Origin: Comamonas resistens
GTDB lineage: Bacteria > Pseudomonadota > Gammaproteobacteria > Burkholderiales > Burkholderiaceae_C
Assembly: GCF_030064165.1 (NCBI RefSeq)
Contig: NZ_CP125947.1
Span: 3,472,001-3,536,000 of the forward strand
Direction of reading: 5' to 3'
DNA length: 64,000 nucleotides
In this document: piece after piece, positions 1 through 8,727 of the stretch
Numbering within the stretch: position 1 is the stretch's first letter
Layout of the letters: every line of letters begins with the position of its first letter
The notes under the pieces: generated by a model
What the model saw: only the letters and a program-made list of their open reading frames with translations
Database searches by the model: none
Told to the model about the DNA's origin: nothing
Made by a program: the position numbers and the translations under genes

Positions 1-595
1 CGCCAAACTGAATGCGCTGACCGACGTGAGCCGGCTCGTTGTTGACCGAGATGCGGCCTTCGAGAATCAGCTGCTCCATCTCCAGGCGCGAGCCCATGCC
101 GGCCTGGGCCAGTACCTTGTGGAGCTTGGGAGAATCGACCTGAGGCGCCAGCACACGCTTGGCCGGCATATCGCTGCCGTTTTCCTCTTCATCGTCAAAG
201 TCACCCGAGATCACATCGGCAAAGGCTATGTTCTGGCCCTTGTGAGACTTGACACTTTTTTGTACTTCAGCGCTGTCTGTGATTACCTCATCAGCTTCAA
301 AATCTGCAGCATCCTGTGCTTCCAACACCATTTCCTGCTCGGCCACGGGCTGAGCCAGCTCTTCAGTGACAGGAGCTTCTTCTGCACGCGGCTTGCTCAC
401 GCGCTTGCGGGCCGGCTTGACCTCGGCAGCGCCGTCCTTCTTGACGCCGGCACGCTTGCGCGCAGCCGCGGGCTTCTTGGCCTCGGCGCCATCCTTGGGC
501 TTGACCACGCGCGGCTTGCGGGGCTTCTTGAGCGGCTCGGCTTCCGGGGAAGCGGCTGCAGGCTCTGGCATCTGATTCGATGTCTCGTTGTTCAT
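1..595 (-). CDS. rluB: 23S rRNA pseudouridine synthase RluB, N-terminal part (cut by window edge)
   Basis: The visible 198 codons begin with about 150 residues of Lys/Ala/Glu-rich, probably disordered sequence. An S4-type RNA-binding segment follows ([19 protein letters not shown], from about residue 157, then [20 protein letters not shown]). The catalytic domain lies beyond the left edge. RluB-type enzymes make pseudouridine 2605 in 23S rRNA of E. coli, and the order scpB then rluB is common. The ATG at 595 overlaps the scpB stop as ATGA (592-595), so translation is probably coupled. The basic N-terminal extension is longer than in E. coli RluB but is typical of Burkholderiales. Another S4 pseudouridine synthase (RluE, RluF) is less likely because of the scpB neighbour. 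Confidence 0.85.
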   Translation of the reverse strand, partial: MNNETSNQMPEPAAASPEAEPLKKPRKPRVVKPKDGAEAKKPAAARKRAGVKKDGAAEVKPARKRVSKPRAEEAPVTEELAQPVAEQEMVLEAQDAADFEADEVITDSAEVQKSVKSHKGQNIAFADVISGDFDDEEENGSDMPAKRVLAPQVDSPKLHKVLAQAGMGSRLEMEQLILEGRISVNNEPAHVGQRIQFG

Positions 596-1761
596 TCCGG
601 TTTTCCTTCGGGGATGACGCCATCGTCACCCTCCACAATTCGCTCGTTTGCTGAATCGCCGTGCAATGCATCGTCGGCCAGCGCAATGTTCTTATCTTCC
701 ACGGCTTCGTCGTCATCGACACCGTAGTCATCCTCGAGAAACGCCTTCAGGCCCACCCATTCGGCACGCCCCGTCTTCCTGGCGGCTGGCGTGGACTCAG
801 GTTCCGCCACCTTCACCGTCCTGGCGGGCTTGGCCACCTTGGGCCTGCTGACAGCGCTGACCGCGGGCTTCTCCACGTCAGGCTCGACCACAGGCTCAGT
901 CACCGCCTCAGGCTGCCACTCAGGTGACTCAATCTCTTCTATTTCAGTAGCTGCTTGCGCAACACCCACCAACGTTTGAGCCGGGTTTGAATCCAACTCC
1001 TGAATTTCAGCCTCCGGCTCCACTCCAGACTCTGGCTGAGCTTCGGCAGTTTCTATGCGGCCCGCAGCTTCCTCTGCTTGATCGACCTCGGCCTGCGCTT
1101 CAGGCTCTGGCACAACCTCGGTTTCTGCTTCAGCCAGCGCTGCGGTGTCACCACCGTCCTGCGGCAATGCGTTCTCAGCACCCGCTTCCGACCCGGCGGC
1201 TTCACCGCCGTCCTCTCCATCCAGCGCCTTGAACAAGCTTTGCTGGGCCTGGGTTTCTTCCAGCATGGGCAACTGGTCCAGCGACTGCAGGCCCAGGTCA
1301 TCGAGAAACTGGCGCGTGGTGGCAAACAGTGCCGGGCGACCCACGGTTTCCCGGTGGCCGATGACCTCGATCCAGCCTCGATCTTCGAGCTGCTTGATGA
1401 TCAGGCTGTTCACCGTCACGCCGCGAATATCCTCGATATCGCCACGCGTGACCGGCTGACGGTAGGCAATGATGGCCAGCGTCTCCAGCGTGGCACGCGT
1501 GTACTTGGGCGGCTTCTCGGGATGAAGCTTGTCCAGATACACCCGCATTTCGGGTCGGCTCTGAAAACGCCAGCCCGAAGCCACCTGCACCAGTTCCACG
1601 CCCTTGAGGGCCCAGTCTTTTTGCAGGTCCAGCAGCAAATCCTTGATCGTGTCCGAGCCCAGCACATCATCAAAAAGTGAGCGCAACTCCCGCAGCGTTA
1701 CAGGCTGCGGAGCACAAATCAATGCTGTTTCAAGAACCCGCTTGGCATCTACCGTATTCAT
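592..1761 (-). CDS. scpB: Segregation and condensation protein B
   Basis: 389 residues. The first roughly 180 are the ScpB double winged-helix domain ([18 protein letters not shown] near residue 13, [20 protein letters not shown] near 90, [18 protein letters not shown] near 145). ScpB binds the kleisin ScpA and SMC in the chromosome condensation complex. Residues from about 190 to 389 are an acidic, Ala/Glu/Val-rich tail of low complexity that roughly doubles the usual length of about 200 residues. The tail has no recognisable fold. The stop overlaps the rluB start (ATGA), and rluD ends 99 bases upstream on the same strand. No scpA is visible, so it must be elsewhere. Confidence 0.9.
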   Translation of the reverse strand: MNTVDAKRVLETALICAPQPVTLRELRSLFDDVLGSDTIKDLLLDLQKDWALKGVELVQVASGWRFQSRPEMRVYLDKLHPEKPPKYTRATLETLAIIAYRQPVTRGDIEDIRGVTVNSLIIKQLEDRGWIEVIGHRETVGRPALFATTRQFLDDLGLQSLDQLPMLEETQAQQSLFKALDGEDGGEAAGSEAGAENALPQDGGDTAALAEAETEVVPEPEAQAEVDQAEEAAGRIETAEAQPESGVEPEAEIQELDSNPAQTLVGVAQAATEIEEIESPEWQPEAVTEPVVEPDVEKPAVSAVSRPKVAKPARTVKVAEPESTPAARKTGRAEWVGLKAFLEDDYGVDDDEAVEDKNIALADDALHGDSANERIVEGDDGVIPEGKPE

Positions 1762-1860
1762 GGGCGCAGCGTTTCGGGAGCGGCCGTCGCACCGTTTGCG
1801 GTGGGACGCCTGATTCTAAGAAGTGAGGGAAGCGCCCCGGAGATGCCATGCGAGTGATGG

Positions 1861-2952
1861 TCAGAGGCTTTCGGGGGGATTGTAACGCAGACCCCATAAA
1901 TCCAGTGCTGCAGCCATGTCTTGCGGCGGCTGCGCATAGAGCACCAGCGGCTTTCTGGACACCGGATGTTCGAAAGCCAGCCTGAAGGCATGCAGGGCCT
2001 GTCGCTCCAGACCGCCCTCGGGATGGCCGCCATACAGTGTGTCGGCAATCAAGGGGTGGCCCAGCGATGCCATGTGCACACGAATCTGGTGCGTGCGCCC
2101 CGTGTGCAGCGTGCAGCGCACCAGGGTATGAGAAGCATCACCGGCCAGCCAGTCGAAATCGGTTTGCGCCTGCTTGCCCGGGTGCAGATTCAGGTCCACC
2201 ACTGCCATGCGCAGGCGGTTGCGCGGGTCACGGCCAATGGGCGCATTGACTTCGCGGCGCTTGCGTGCGCCCCATTCCTTGTGGGCAATGGCCAGGTACT
2301 GGCGACTCACATCGCGCGCCGCAATCATCTTGATCAGGGCATCCATGGTGCTGCGATTGCGCGCCACCACCATCAGGCCGCTGGTGTCCTTGTCCAGACG
2401 GTGGACGATACCGGCGCGCGGCACCTGGCGCGCTTTTTCATCGCGCGCCAGCAGGCCGTTGAGCAGCGTGCCCGTCCAGTTTCCGGGAGCGGGGTGCACC
2501 ACCAGACCGGCAGGCTTGTTGATGACCAGCAGATCATCGTCCTCATAGACCACCTGCAGATCCATGGCTTCGGGCTGAAAAGCCATGGACTGCTGGGTAG
2601 GCCGCATTTCCACACGCAGCAGATCGCCCACCGCCACCTTGGCCGAGGGCTTGAGCAGCACCTTGCCATTGAGAGTGACGGCGCCATCGGCCAGCAACTG
2701 CTGCAGATAGCTGCGCGAGAACTCGGAAACGCCCTGCGCCAGCACCTTGTCGGCGCGCTGGCCGTGATGCTCGGTGCTGACGACCAGCTCGCGCTGCTCG
2801 ACCTCGGGGCTGCCAAGCTCGGGATCGTCAACGGCTTCCTCGGACGATTCGTCCCAGTTTTGATCGGCACTGCGTGTCATATTCTGCGCATCAGAAGACA
2901 CAAGCCCCTGCGGGGCAGGGGCTTGTGAGGCTTGCTTGCGTTGTCCAGCCAT
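1861..2952 (-). CDS. rluD: 23S rRNA pseudouridine(1911/1915/1917) synthase
   Basis: 363 residues from the ATG at 2952, three bases after the stop of the upstream lipoprotein gene; a TTG two codons earlier (2958) is the alternative. About 60 hydrophilic residues precede an S4 domain (RADKVLAQGVSEFSRSYLQQ). The RluA-family catalytic domain follows, with the signature RAGIVHRLDKDTSGLMVVAR, in which the Asp after HRL is the nucleophile. GRTHQIRVHMASLGHPLIAD is the family C-terminal motif. RluD modifies helix 69 of 23S rRNA. RluA or RluC are less likely because of the N-terminal S4 domain and the length. It lies at the end of the surE-pcm-nlpD series. Confidence 0.9.
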   Translation of the reverse strand: MAGQRKQASQAPAPQGLVSSDAQNMTRSADQNWDESSEEAVDDPELGSPEVEQRELVVSTEHHGQRADKVLAQGVSEFSRSYLQQLLADGAVTLNGKVLLKPSAKVAVGDLLRVEMRPTQQSMAFQPEAMDLQVVYEDDDLLVINKPAGLVVHPAPGNWTGTLLNGLLARDEKARQVPRAGIVHRLDKDTSGLMVVARNRSTMDALIKMIAARDVSRQYLAIAHKEWGARKRREVNAPIGRDPRNRLRMAVVDLNLHPGKQAQTDFDWLAGDASHTLVRCTLHTGRTHQIRVHMASLGHPLIADTLYGGHPEGGLERQALHAFRLAFEHPVSRKPLVLYAQPPQDMAAALDLWGLRYNPPESL

Positions 2953-2954
2953 GC

Positions 2955-3815
2955 TCAACGAGAGGGCAGATAGCGCGAAGGATCGACAGGCTTGCCCTGG
3001 CGACGCACCTCGAAGTGCAGCTTGACGCGATCGGCGTCGGTGCTGCCCATTTCGGCAATCTTCTGGCCCTTTTTCACCGACTGGTCTTCCTTGACCAGCA
3101 AGGACTGGTTGTGGGCATAGGCCGTCAGATAGGTGTTGTTGTGCTTGAGGATGATCAGGTTGCCGTAGCCACGCAGGCCGGCACCGGCATACACGACACG
3201 ACCATCGGCAGCAGCGAGCACTGGGTCACCGGCCTTGCCGCTGATGTCATAGCCCTTGTTGCGGGCCTCATCGAAGCCGGCAATCAGCGAACCGCTGGCA
3301 GGCCAGATGAAATTCACATCGTCGGCGCCCTTGGCAACCGGCGCAGGGGTGGTTGCAGGCGTGGATGGCACGGGCGTTGCCGTTGCAGCGGGGGTGGTCG
3401 TCGCCGAGGATGATGTCGCGGTGCTGCCACCGCCCACAACCACAGGCGCGACACTGCGACCCGAACCCGACGATGCGACGGGCGCATCACGTCCTGGCGG
3501 CACCACGCGCACCACCTGACCGACTTCGATCACATTGGGGTTGTCCAGATTGCTCCAGCGAGCAATGTCCTTCCAGCTCTGGCCATGCTCCAGGCCAACC
3601 TTGATCAGCGTGTCACCGGGCTTGATGGTGTAGTAGCCGGGCTTGCCCGCATTTTCCGCACCGGGCAGGGACTTGACGTCCACACTGGAAGACGAGGAGG
3701 CCGACTGTCCGCGATCCTCCACAGGAGCCCTGTTTGCCTGGGTGGAGCAACCTGCCAGGATGACACCTGCCAGCACAGCCGTTCCCAATGCACCAAGACT
3801 TCGCGATACCAACAT
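2955..3815 (-). CDS. nlpD: NlpD/EnvC-like LysM-M23 lipoprotein
   Basis: 286 residues. A lipoprotein signal ends in the lipobox LAGC (Cys23), so the protein should be lipidated and periplasmic. A LysM peptidoglycan-binding domain covers about residues 60-105 (YYTIKPGDTLIKVGLEHGQS). An Ala/Thr/Pro/Ser linker follows, then a LytM/M23 domain at about 180-284. In the M23 domain the first His of the HxxxD metal motif is missing (KGYDISG) and the last motif keeps one His (KLHFEVR). It is therefore probably not a peptidase but, like E. coli NlpD and EnvC, an activator of cell-wall amidases at division. It follows pcm by 13 bases and is followed by rluD, not rpoS. Confidence 0.88.
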   Translation of the reverse strand: MLVSRSLGALGTAVLAGVILAGCSTQANRAPVEDRGQSASSSSSVDVKSLPGAENAGKPGYYTIKPGDTLIKVGLEHGQSWKDIARWSNLDNPNVIEVGQVVRVVPPGRDAPVASSGSGRSVAPVVVGGGSTATSSSATTTPAATATPVPSTPATTPAPVAKGADDVNFIWPASGSLIAGFDEARNKGYDISGKAGDPVLAAADGRVVYAGAGLRGYGNLIILKHNNTYLTAYAHNQSLLVKEDQSVKKGQKIAEMGSTDADRVKLHFEVRRQGKPVDPSRYLPSR

Positions 3816-3828
3816 AAGCTATTCCCTT

Positions 3829-4614
3829 CTAGGCGATCCCCGATTTTAGAGGGACAAAGTTGACTGCTTCCAAAATTGTCTGTTTAAAACCGTGTGAACT
3901 CTTGTCAATCACCAGCAGTGCCTGCTTACCAGCGCCCACCACGACAGGAGCCACCAGGCGTCCACCAACGGCCAGCTGGTCGCACCATTCCTGCGGCACG
4001 GACTCTCCGCCCGCCGCTGCAATAATGCCCGCATAGGGTGCGCCGCTGGCAAAGCCCACCATGCCGTCCCCCAGAATCAGGTGCACATTGGACAGGCGCA
4101 TGGGGCGCAGATTGCTGCGGGCTTTTTCATGCAGGCCGCGCAGACGCTCGATCGAGTAAACCTCTTTGGCCACCATGGCCAGCACAGCCGCCTGATAGCC
4201 GCAGCCCGTGCCGATCTCCAGCACACGCCCCAAGCCGGCCTTGCCCGCATCGGAGTCCAGCAGCAACTCGATCATGCGCGCCACCACGCTGGGCTTGGAG
4301 ATGGTCTGACCCAGGCCTATGGGCAAGCTGGTGTCTTCATAGGCCTGATTGACCAGCGCACTGTCGACAAAACGATGGCGCTCCACCGTCGCCATGGCCT
4401 GCAGCACCGCAGGGTTACCGACACCTGCTGCACCAATGCGCTGGGCCATGCGCGCACGCACGGTCGAGGAGTCCAACCCCACACCGACGGGGGACGCGGC
4501 CACACGCAACGGATTGATGGGCTTGGGCGCTGCGGGCGCACGCGCCGCGCTGGTACTGGTTTGCACCGAACGGGCAATCCAGCCCGGTACCTGAGGCGAG
4601 CGGCGCTCGTTCAC
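3829..4614 (-). CDS. pcm: Protein-L-isoaspartate O-methyltransferase
   Basis: 261 residues. The SAM-binding motif I is VLEIGTGCGYQAAVLA, and the conserved family segment YEDTSLPIGLGQTISKPSVV lies before it. The enzyme methylates isoaspartyl residues to start repair of aged proteins. The first 45 or so residues are a Pro/Ala-rich extension absent from the E. coli enzyme (about 208 residues). The start is GTG at 4614, overlapping the surE stop as GTGA, which indicates translational coupling with surE. The surE-pcm-nlpD order is classical. Confidence 0.92.
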   Translation of the reverse strand: MNERRSPQVPGWIARSVQTSTSAARAPAAPKPINPLRVAASPVGVGLDSSTVRARMAQRIGAAGVGNPAVLQAMATVERHRFVDSALVNQAYEDTSLPIGLGQTISKPSVVARMIELLLDSDAGKAGLGRVLEIGTGCGYQAAVLAMVAKEVYSIERLRGLHEKARSNLRPMRLSNVHLILGDGMVGFASGAPYAGIIAAAGGESVPQEWCDQLAVGGRLVAPVVVGAGKQALLVIDKSSHGFKQTILEAVNFVPLKSGIA

Positions 4615-5399
4615 GATGACACCGCCGGCGAAGAGGCTTGCTGGCCCGCCAGTTTGCTGGCTGTCTGCGCCCAGTAGCCCAGATTTTCGTGATCGGTCAG
4701 ATCCACCTTAAGCGGTGTCATGGCCACATGACCATGGGATGTGGCGTGGAAGTCCGTGCCTTCCGAATCATCCTTGGCCGCGCCAGCGCTGCCGATCCAG
4801 TACATGGTCTCGCCGCGCGGACTTTGCTGCTGAATAGCCTGCTCGGCCGCATGGCGACGCCCCAGGCGGCACAGCTTGACGCTTTTGAGCGCGTCCAGCG
4901 GCATATTGGGGATGTTCACATTGAGCAACCATGGCAGGGCACCGATCAGCTGCTGGCTTTGCATGTCCTGCACCAGTTGGCGCGCCGTGGCGGCCGCTGC
5001 TTCCAGCTCGGCCCAGCCCTTGTCCACCTGCGAGAAGGCGATCGATGGAATACCGAACAGATAGCCTTCCATGGCTGCACCCACGGTACCCGAGTAAATC
5101 GTGTCGTCGCCCATATTGGCGCCGTTGTTGATGCCCGAAACCACGAGGTCAGGCCTGTAGCCCAGCAGCCCCGTCAGCGCGATATGCACGCAGTCGGCCG
5201 GCGTGCCGTTCACATAGCGAAAGCCGTTGTAGGCCTTGTGCACATACAGCGGCGCGTTCAGCGTCAACGCGTTGGACTTGGCGCTGTTGTTGTGCTCGGG
5301 CGCCACCACTTCAACGTCTGCCACAGTACGCAGCGCATCGTGCAAGGCCACGATGCCTGGGGCCTGGAAGCCGTCGTCATTGCAAATAAGAATCTTCAT
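4611..5399 (-). CDS. surE: 5'/3'-nucleotidase SurE
   Basis: 262 residues, normal for the family. The metal site is at the N terminus (MKILICNDDGFQAPG, with Asp8 and Asp9), and SGINNGANMGDDTIYSGTVG holds further conserved ligands. SurE hydrolyses nucleoside monophosphates and helps stationary-phase survival. It is the first gene of the minus-strand series surE-pcm-nlpD-rluD; its promoter should lie between 5400 and about 5550. The GTGA overlap with pcm suggests one transcript. Confidence 0.93.
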   Translation of the reverse strand: MKILICNDDGFQAPGIVALHDALRTVADVEVVAPEHNNSAKSNALTLNAPLYVHKAYNGFRYVNGTPADCVHIALTGLLGYRPDLVVSGINNGANMGDDTIYSGTVGAAMEGYLFGIPSIAFSQVDKGWAELEAAAATARQLVQDMQSQQLIGALPWLLNVNIPNMPLDALKSVKLCRLGRRHAAEQAIQQQSPRGETMYWIGSAGAAKDDSEGTDFHATSHGHVAMTPLKVDLTDHENLGYWAQTASKLAGQQASSPAVSS

Positions 5400-5607
5400 G
5401 GATGCTGCGGATTGTAGGCGTGCCGCGCGTCACGACAGAGACACGCGGCATTCACGCCACACTTCCATCATCATCGCCGCATACGGCCCCTAAAAGACCA
5501 GAAATGCCGCGTCAACCGGCATTCGGAATGTACATAAAACCAAGCATGGCGCCTGCCCCTTCGATGAAGGGGAGGACGACGCCAGCAGATCCGGGTCACC
5601 CCGCCCT

Positions 5608-5638
5608 GCCAGAAGCTCCTGAAAAAGGAGCTTCTGGC
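5608..5638 (-). terminator. Perfect 13-bp hairpin after the chemoreceptor gene, no U-tract
   Basis: GCCAGAAGCTCCT (5608-5620) pairs perfectly with AGGAGCTTCTGGC (5626-5638) around the loop GAAAA. It begins 38 bases past the stop of the minus-strand chemoreceptor gene. No run of T follows on either strand, so it may be an RNA 3'-end stabiliser or a Rho-assisted stop, not a classical intrinsic terminator. A second small hairpin (CCCCTTC at 5556-5562, GAAGGGG at 5566-5572) lies just beyond it. Confidence 0.5.
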
Positions 5639-5676
5639 GCTTACAGGACAAGGGCCGAGACCTGATCTGGCTTGCT

Positions 5677-7506
5677 TCAACTCCGGGACAGGAACGCCTG
5701 CCTGCCCGTGGGCTCCGGCAGCTTGAAGCCAGCCACCACATCGGCCAGGTTCTGCGCCTGCTGCTGCAGCGACTGGGCGGCAGCCGTGGCCTCTTCCACC
5801 AGGGCGGCATTCTGCTGGGTCGCCTGGTCCATCAGGCCCACCGCCGTACCGACTTCGGCAATGCCAGTGCTTTGTTCCTGGCTGGCGTTGCTGATTTCAG
5901 CCACGATGGTGTTCACCTGCCGGATGCTGTCCACCACCTGGGCCATGGTGGCGCCAGCGTCCTGCACCTGGCGACTGCCGCTGGCCACTTGCGTCACCGA
6001 GTCTTCGATCAGCATCTTGATTTCCTTGGCCGCTTCGGCGCTGCGTCCGGCCAGGGTGCGCACCTCGCTGGCAACCACGGCAAAGCCTCGCCCCTGTTCC
6101 CCGGCGCGGGCAGCCTCCACGGCGGCGTTCAGCGCCAGGATATTGGTCTGGAAGGCAATGCCGTCGATCACGCTGATGATGGCCTCGATCTTGCGCGAGG
6201 CCTGCTCGATGCCGCCCATGGTCTGTACGACCTGACCAACCACCTCCCCGCCATGTACGGCGATGTCGGAGGCATCATGCGCCAGCTTGCGTGCCTGCTG
6301 GGCATTGGCCGCATTCTGCTGCACGGTGGCAGTGAGCTCCTCCATCGCCGCGGCGGTTTCCTCCAGGCTGCTGGCCTGCTGTTCGGTGCGATTGGAGAGA
6401 TCCTGGTTGCCCGAGGCAATCTCGGTCGTGGCCACACGCACGTTTTCCGCAGAGGCGCGGATTTGCAGCAGCACGGCAGCGATCTTGTCGGCGAACTGGT
6501 TAAAGGCGTGGGCGATCTGCGCCAGCTCATCCTTGCCGGAGGCATCCATGCGACGGGTAAGATCGCCCTCGCCGCTGGCAATGTCAGCCAGGGCATTGCG
6601 CACCAAGGGCAGGCGGCGCAGCAGACGCGTGATGATCAACAGCATCACCAACGCCGCCCCCAGAGCGCTCAAAAGAGTGACGCCGCCGGCAATCCAGGCC
6701 AGATGAGTCAGCCCCTTCAGGGCATCGTTCTTTTCGGCAACCACCAGCAAAATCCAGTCAGTCCCTGCAATTTTTGCGGCATAGACAAAGTCGTCTTCCG
6801 CACCCAGCGTGGCTTCGGTGTGCCCGTTGCTGCCGGCAAGCTGCTGGATCAAGCCCAGACTCAGATCATCATCCAGCGCCGTGATAGGCTTCAGCGTCAA
6901 ATCTGCGCTGGGGGCCACCAGAATCTGGTTGGCCTTAGCATCCAGCAACACGCCAAAGCTTTTGCTCGTGGGGTGAATCGCCTTGACTTTTTCGATGACG
7001 GTGGTCAGCTCCACATCCGAAGCGATCACTGCCGTGGTCTGGCCGTTCTCGATGATGGGCTCGATCAGGCTGACCACCAGCCGGCCCGTACCGGCATCGG
7101 GATAGGCCGCAGTAGTGCCGGGCTTGCCTTCTTGCACAGCCTGCTTGTACCAGCCACGTTGTGTGCCGTCGTAATCCGCAGGGCGGGGCGAAGTGAAGGC
7201 GTGGGATTTGTCTGCACGCACAAAGTAGGCCAGATCCAGCCCGGCTTTTTCTGCAGCCTGCAACATGGGCATGGGATCGGACTGATCCATCGCCAACCGG
7301 ATGGAACTGGTGAGCCGGCGCTTGTCGCCGATCCACTGCGCCAGCTCGCTGGCGTGTTGCTGGGTCTGCCCGCTCAGATGCTGATTCAGGTCTTTCAGCA
7401 TGTTGTCACGGGTGACGTACAACACCGCGCAGGACAGGGTCAACACCGCCAAAACGGCCACGCCAATGCTGGCCAGTAATAGGCGGGTACGCAAGCTATG
7501 CCACAT
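5677..7506 (-). CDS. Methyl-accepting chemotaxis protein with a dCache amino-acid-type sensor
   Basis: 609 residues. A first membrane segment (about 9-30) is followed by a periplasmic double-Cache domain (about 35-265), a second membrane segment (about 271-296), HAMP (about 297-350) and the MCP signalling domain with the hairpin tip near [20 protein letters not shown]. The Cache domain holds Tyr112, Arg117, Trp119, Tyr120, Tyr135, Asp137 and Asp164. Their identity and spacing match the amino-acid-binding motif described for dCache_1 receptors such as Pseudomonas PctA. I therefore infer an L-amino acid receptor. No CheR/CheB-docking pentapeptide is seen (it ends QAFLSRS). It stands alone; no che gene is near. 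Confidence 0.88.
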   Translation of the reverse strand: MWHSLRTRLLLASIGVAVLAVLTLSCAVLYVTRDNMLKDLNQHLSGQTQQHASELAQWIGDKRRLTSSIRLAMDQSDPMPMLQAAEKAGLDLAYFVRADKSHAFTSPRPADYDGTQRGWYKQAVQEGKPGTTAAYPDAGTGRLVVSLIEPIIENGQTTAVIASDVELTTVIEKVKAIHPTSKSFGVLLDAKANQILVAPSADLTLKPITALDDDLSLGLIQQLAGSNGHTEATLGAEDDFVYAAKIAGTDWILLVVAEKNDALKGLTHLAWIAGGVTLLSALGAALVMLLIITRLLRRLPLVRNALADIASGEGDLTRRMDASGKDELAQIAHAFNQFADKIAAVLLQIRASAENVRVATTEIASGNQDLSNRTEQQASSLEETAAAMEELTATVQQNAANAQQARKLAHDASDIAVHGGEVVGQVVQTMGGIEQASRKIEAIISVIDGIAFQTNILALNAAVEAARAGEQGRGFAVVASEVRTLAGRSAEAAKEIKMLIEDSVTQVASGSRQVQDAGATMAQVVDSIRQVNTIVAEISNASQEQSTGIAEVGTAVGLMDQATQQNAALVEEATAAAQSLQQQAQNLADVVAGFKLPEPTGRQAFLSRS

Positions 7507-7663
7507 AGAACTCCCTCTGATAATTGCTTGTGATTTGACTTCACACTATGTCACGAATGAAACATGGTGCTGTCAAAGGGTGGGCTAGGATTTTCGATAA
7601 CGGATTGGGTGGTGCCCTGTTGCCCATCGCCGTACTGAATTCAGCAATACCAGGAGACTTCCC

Positions 7664-8641
7664 ATGCACGCTTGGCTCTGCACCACGCCCACCGGCGTTG
7701 AAACCCTGAAGTGGACCGAACAGCCCACTCCCGCACCCGGCCCCGGCCAGGTGCTTCTGGAGATCAAGGCCGCCAGCCTGAACTTCCCGGATCTGCTGAT
7801 CGTGCAGAACAAATACCAGATCAAGCCTCCCCTGCCCTTTGTACCCGGCTCCGAGTACGCGGGCGTGGTGCAGGCCGTGGGCGAAGGGGTCAAACACCTC
7901 CAGGTCGGCCAGCATGTGGCCTGCCTTTCAGGCACGGGTGGATTCGCGACACATACGCTGGCACCCGCCGCCATGTGCATGCCGCTGCAAGGCAGCTTCC
8001 CCTTTGTCGATGCCGCCGCCTTCATCATGACCTATGCGACGTCGCACCATGCGCTGATAGACCGGGGCCAGCTCAAGGCGGGCGAAACCGTGCTGGTGCT
8101 GGGCGCGGCCGGCGGCGTGGGCACGGCAGCCATACAGATTGCCAAGGCCGCTGGCGCACGCGTGATTGCAGCAGCTTCCACCGATGAAAAATGTGCGCTG
8201 TGCAAAACGCAGGGAGCAGACGCCACCATCAACTACAGCCAGGGTGATTTGCGCGAGGCCATCAAGGCCGCCACCGATGGTAAGGGCCCCGATGTGATTT
8301 ACGACCCGGTGGGTGGCGACTTTGCCGAACCGGCCTTCCGCTCCATCGCCTGGCGTGGCCGCTATCTGGTCATCGGTTTTGCCTCCGGCCCCATTCCCTC
8401 GCTGCCGCTGAATCTGCCACTGCTCAAGGGCGCCTCGCTGGTCGGCGTGTTCTGGGGCGACTTCGCCAAGCGCGAACCACAGAACAACGCGGCCATGATG
8501 CAGGAGCTGGCCCAGTGGTATGGTCATGGCAAGATCAAGCCAGTGATAGACCGCACCATGCCCATGAGCGAGCTGTTTGCCGCCTATGAACGCATGGGAT
8601 CGCGCCAGGTACAGGGCAAGCTGGTACTGGTCAACGAGTGA
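7664..8641 (+). CDS. NADPH:quinone oxidoreductase family protein (zinc-free MDR)
   Basis: 325 residues. The GroES-like half comes first (LNFPDLLIVQNKYQIKPPLP, with VPGSEYAGVVQAVGEG). The NADP-binding Rossmann half has GAAGGVGTAAIQIAKAAGA near residue 147. Structural zinc ligands are absent, as in the quinone reductase/zeta-crystallin branch of the medium-chain dehydrogenases. Such enzymes reduce quinones or enones with NADPH in the cytoplasm. A clear AGGAG lies about 10 bases before the ATG. The physiological substrate cannot be read from the sequence. The next gene starts 86 bases downstream in the same direction. Confidence 0.85.
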   Translation: MHAWLCTTPTGVETLKWTEQPTPAPGPGQVLLEIKAASLNFPDLLIVQNKYQIKPPLPFVPGSEYAGVVQAVGEGVKHLQVGQHVACLSGTGGFATHTLAPAAMCMPLQGSFPFVDAAAFIMTYATSHHALIDRGQLKAGETVLVLGAAGGVGTAAIQIAKAAGARVIAAASTDEKCALCKTQGADATINYSQGDLREAIKAATDGKGPDVIYDPVGGDFAEPAFRSIAWRGRYLVIGFASGPIPSLPLNLPLLKGASLVGVFWGDFAKREPQNNAAMMQELAQWYGHGKIKPVIDRTMPMSELFAAYERMGSRQVQGKLVLVNE

Positions 8642-8727
8642 GGCTGCTGTAAACCGTGGCGATACCTGCCGGGTCAAAGGGATACTTCCAGCCACTGGCT
8701 ACACAACCCAAGCCCCCCAGCATCGCC

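Noticed and set aside
2955..3815. The NlpD-like protein as an active peptidase.
   Set aside because: The first zinc His is absent and the HxH motif is incomplete.
8656..8727. GTG start 24 codons upstream for the PhoD phosphatase.
   Set aside because: It would bury the twin-arginine signal inside the protein; the ATG at 8728 places the signal correctly.
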